Origin: a virus
IMG/VR virus record: IMGVR_UViG_3300038696_000123
Span: 1-58,178 of that record
Reading direction: 5' to 3' (one strand)
Length of the DNA stretch: 58,178 nt
Positions 56,363-58,178 of this stretch are shown here, piece after piece. A model generated the notes under the pieces. The model did not search any database. It was not told the DNA's origin and worked only from the letters and a program-made list of their open reading frames with translations. How positions within the stretch are numbered: position 1 is the stretch's first letter; every line of letters begins with the position of its first letter. The position numbers and the translations under genes were made by a program.

Positions 56363-57145
56363 TCAGCGGTTGCGCGCTGCCAGGCCTGCCTTGATGCGGT
56401 CAATCGGGGTGGCGTCCGCCTTGGTCGGAGCCCGGGGCTTGCCCGTCCGGTCAGGGAGGGCTCCGCCCCCGCCCTTGGCCTCGCTCTTGAACAGCGGGGC
56501 ATACTTCTCCTGGCCCTTCATCTCCTTGACCAGCTCCCGGATGGTCATGGGGTTGCCGGTGCCGCCTGAGATGCGGGGGTCACCGTCGCTGTCGACAACA
56601 ACGGCCTTGAACTCGCCATCCTGCTCCTGGACCTTGACCTGGTTCTGGACAAAGGGCATCGCCAGCTCCACCATGCCGCCCTCGGCAGCCAGGGCCTCGC
56701 TTGCGCCGGAGGTCACGAGGTACTTGTGGACAGTGCCCCGGAGGGCGTCCTGGACCTTGCGCTCCTCGCCAACAGCCTTCTCCATGGCAGACTTCATCTC
56801 GCCCCGGACCTTGTCCACGTTGAGCTTGCCCTCCTTGCCGGCAGCAGCAGCCGTCTCCAGCTCCTCCATCCGCTCCTTGATCTTTTCCTTGATCGTGGGG
56901 AGGTCCTCCCCGAAGTCCTCAAGGCCGGACAGGTCCACCTGGCCCTTCTTGGCCAGCTCCTTGTTCTCGCCCCTGATCTTGCCGTTGGCCTGGAACAGGC
57001 CGGTGATGGCGTCGGCAACCGGGCGCATCGCCTCGGGGACCTGGTACTTGCCCTCAGCCCCCTCCACCGGCTGGTAGATGCTGCGCAGGTTCTCGGGGAT
57101 TGTGTTGAAGCCGTCGCTGTCAACCTCGTGTTTAAGCACTGTCAT
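56363..57145 (-). CDS. Capsid scaffold protein
   Basis: Encodes 260 residues, mostly charged helices (KIRGENKELAKKGQVDLSG, ERMEELETAAAAGKEGKLNV) and a basic C-terminus (RTGKPRAPTKADATPIDRIK) as in phage scaffolds that bind the capsid. Located between the MuF and capsid genes, the classical place. Its own promoter lies at 57212-57240. Confidence 0.85.
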   Translation of the reverse strand: MTVLKHEVDSDGFNTIPENLRSIYQPVEGAEGKYQVPEAMRPVADAITGLFQANGKIRGENKELAKKGQVDLSGLEDFGEDLPTIKEKIKERMEELETAAAAGKEGKLNVDKVRGEMKSAMEKAVGEERKVQDALRGTVHKYLVTSGASEALAAEGGMVELAMPFVQNQVKVQEQDGEFKAVVVDSDGDPRISGGTGNPMTIRELVKEMKGQEKYAPLFKSEAKGGGGALPDRTGKPRAPTKADATPIDRIKAGLAARNR

Positions 57146-57211
57146 GATTCATTGTCTCCTGTGAATCGCTCACCCCGGGGTCGCCCTGGGTGGAGTAGTT
57201 GTCGCCCCGGG

Positions 57212-57240
57212 ATTGTAGCCCAACGGGAGGCCCGGGGGAA
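57212..57240 (-). promoter_or_regulatory. Predicted promoter of scaffold
   Basis: Minus strand -10 TACAAT (57212-57217), a near-consensus hexamer, with a weak -35 TTCCCC (57235-57240) at 17 bp. Confidence 0.55.
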
Positions 57241-57258
57241 GCCTCCCGCTGGTGTGGG

Positions 57259-58178
57259 TCATGGGACCTTCAGGATGCGGGCCAGGATGCTGGTGACCCC
57301 CCGGAGGAACTCCACTGTGGTGCGGTGGTTTCCGTCACCGATGATATAGCTGCCGTTCACCTCAATGAACAGGGGCGGAATGTCCTCAAGCTCCTCAGCT
57401 TGGGCAATCCCCAGCAGCGCGTCCGGTCCCACCTCGGGTTGATTGGTGTAGACCTGTGAGAGGTCCACCATGCGGGTTGGGAGCTTGGTGCGCCCGTTGC
57501 GGGCATCCACCAGGGTGTCAAAGGGGATGTTCAGCAATGGTCCGAGCATCGCCCGGGACGCCTCTGGGATGGGGCTGACCACAGCCCCGGCAATCGTTGG
57601 GTGCGGGGGGAGGTTCTGGATGGACTGGACCAAGGAGGCCGGAGCCCGGGAGGGGCGCACAAGGGTGTCCAGCTCGCTCAGGGTGCGGGTGCGGCCCCCG
57701 GCGTCAACAAACTGGTCAAGGGTCGCGTCCCCGTTGCGGAACATCTCAGCCCGGGAGGGGCCCAGGGTCGCGTCCTGGAACTCAGGGGCCTGGCGGCGCA
57801 TCCACTCCTCATATGTGGTGGAGGCCGGGACGGTGCCGATGTTCTCATCACCCCACTTGTCCCGGATGCGCTTCACCTCAGCGTTGCGGTCTGCTGGGCT
57901 CATCGCCTTCCATGCCTCAGGGTCCGCCTCCCGGGCCTCCCGGCGGAAGTCCTTTTCACGTTGCTCCCTGGTCCGGTCATCGGACACAAAGGGCCGGTCA
58001 CCAATGATCATGTCCGGGGCGAGCATGGCAACCATGAGGGAGCGGCAGTTGGGGTGCCCAGGGGGTCGAGCGTCCTGCGGGTCCAGCAGGTCGGTGCCCG
58101 GCGGTATCTCCCGCCCCGGGTTCACGGCAATCGCGCCGTCCCGGGCCTGGCAGATGGGGCTCGTGCGCCCATCCAGGG
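57259..58178 (-). CDS. MuF-type minor head protein, C-terminal part
   Basis: The 5' end is beyond the window: the frame is open to the right edge, and an in-frame GTG at 58125 is internal. Across the edge it reads TSPICQARDGAIAV, then PPGHPNCRSL, the C...D...HPNCRS signature of the SPP1 gp7/MuF domain. The C-terminal half has SELDTLVRPSRAPASLVQS and GDGNHRTTVEFLRGVTSIL; the latter resembles ParB/sulfiredoxin-like segments, hinting at an additional toxin- or nuclease-like domain fused to MuF. Confidence 0.82.
   Translation of the reverse strand, partial: LDGRTSPICQARDGAIAVNPGREIPPGTDLLDPQDARPPGHPNCRSLMVAMLAPDMIIGDRPFVSDDRTREQREKDFRREAREADPEAWKAMSPADRNAEVKRIRDKWGDENIGTVPASTTYEEWMRRQAPEFQDATLGPSRAEMFRNGDATLDQFVDAGGRTRTLSELDTLVRPSRAPASLVQSIQNLPPHPTIAGAVVSPIPEASRAMLGPLLNIPFDTLVDARNGRTKLPTRMVDLSQVYTNQPEVGPDALLGIAQAEELEDIPPLFIEVNGSYIIGDGNHRTTVEFLRGVTSILARILKVP

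Noticed and set aside
1-58178. Integrase, excisionase or CI-like repressor
   Set aside because: None seen on either strand; the missing few kilobases cannot be judged.

Overview
This window is most of the genome of a tailed, lambda/HK97-type siphovirus of a Gram-negative host. The evidence is a large terminase, a MuF-type head protein, scaffold and capsid, a lambda-like tail module (frameshifted assembly chaperone, tape measure, NlpC/P60 protein, J-like tip) and a holin/endolysin/Rz-Rz1 lysis set. Every gene I can support is on the minus strand. Gene content and size recall the Pseudomonas YuA/M6 group, but I cannot name the species. I see no integrase, excisionase or CI-like repressor. The window opens inside terL and closes inside the MuF gene, so the rest of terL, the portal and the MuF N-terminus lie outside it.

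Layout, read right to left in the direction of transcription. 58.2-50 kb: MuF protein, scaffold, terminator, capsid with its own promoter, head completion, tail terminator, tail tube and chaperone. 50-39.8 kb: tape measure, distal tail proteins, an SGNH-hydrolase tail protein, NlpC/P60 and J. 39.8-38.4 kb: endolysin, holin, spanins. 38.4-38.1 kb: a 278-bp AT-rich iteron module. 38.05-31 kb: SNF2 helicase, SSB-like protein, RecD-like helicase, class II ribonucleotide reductase. 31-20 kb: a DNA-base hypermodification island. 20-9.8 kb: nucleotide metabolism and replication (HD phosphohydrolase, DnaA domain IV protein, family A polymerase, dCTP deaminase, nucleases, adenine methylase, primase-helicase, MazG-like protein, exonuclease). 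9.6-2.75 kb: many small, mostly unknown genes. 2.74-2.46 kb: a second, exactly colinear copy of the 278-bp module. 2.4-0 kb: terS, two membrane proteins, a small gene and terL.

The most striking content is the hypermodification island. It has a dUMP-hydroxymethylase-like thymidylate synthase homologue, a P-loop 5-hmdU DNA kinase candidate, a 5-hmdU-kinase helical-domain protein, an HhH-type amino-acid:DNA transferase candidate, an Nmad5-like protein, a radical SAM enzyme and a fold-type II PLP enzyme. These match the published thymidine hypermodification pathway (5-hmdU made, phosphorylated, amino acid attached, then remodelled), as in phage M6, whose DNA carries 5-(2-aminoethyl)uridine. The dCTP deaminase, reductase, HD phosphohydrolase and MazG-like protein probably shape the precursor pool.

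Regulation is unusually legible. About fifteen promoter-like elements of the form TTGAC-N17-TAnnnT precede operons. Several carry twin copies of a 13-mer exactly 28 bp apart, a CCGGA-NNN-TCCGG palindrome, and a recurrent ribosome-binding leader AGAAATGGAG. The two iteron modules sit just upstream of the first early promoter and of the terS promoter. Family and domain names are given from memory of the families and were not searched.
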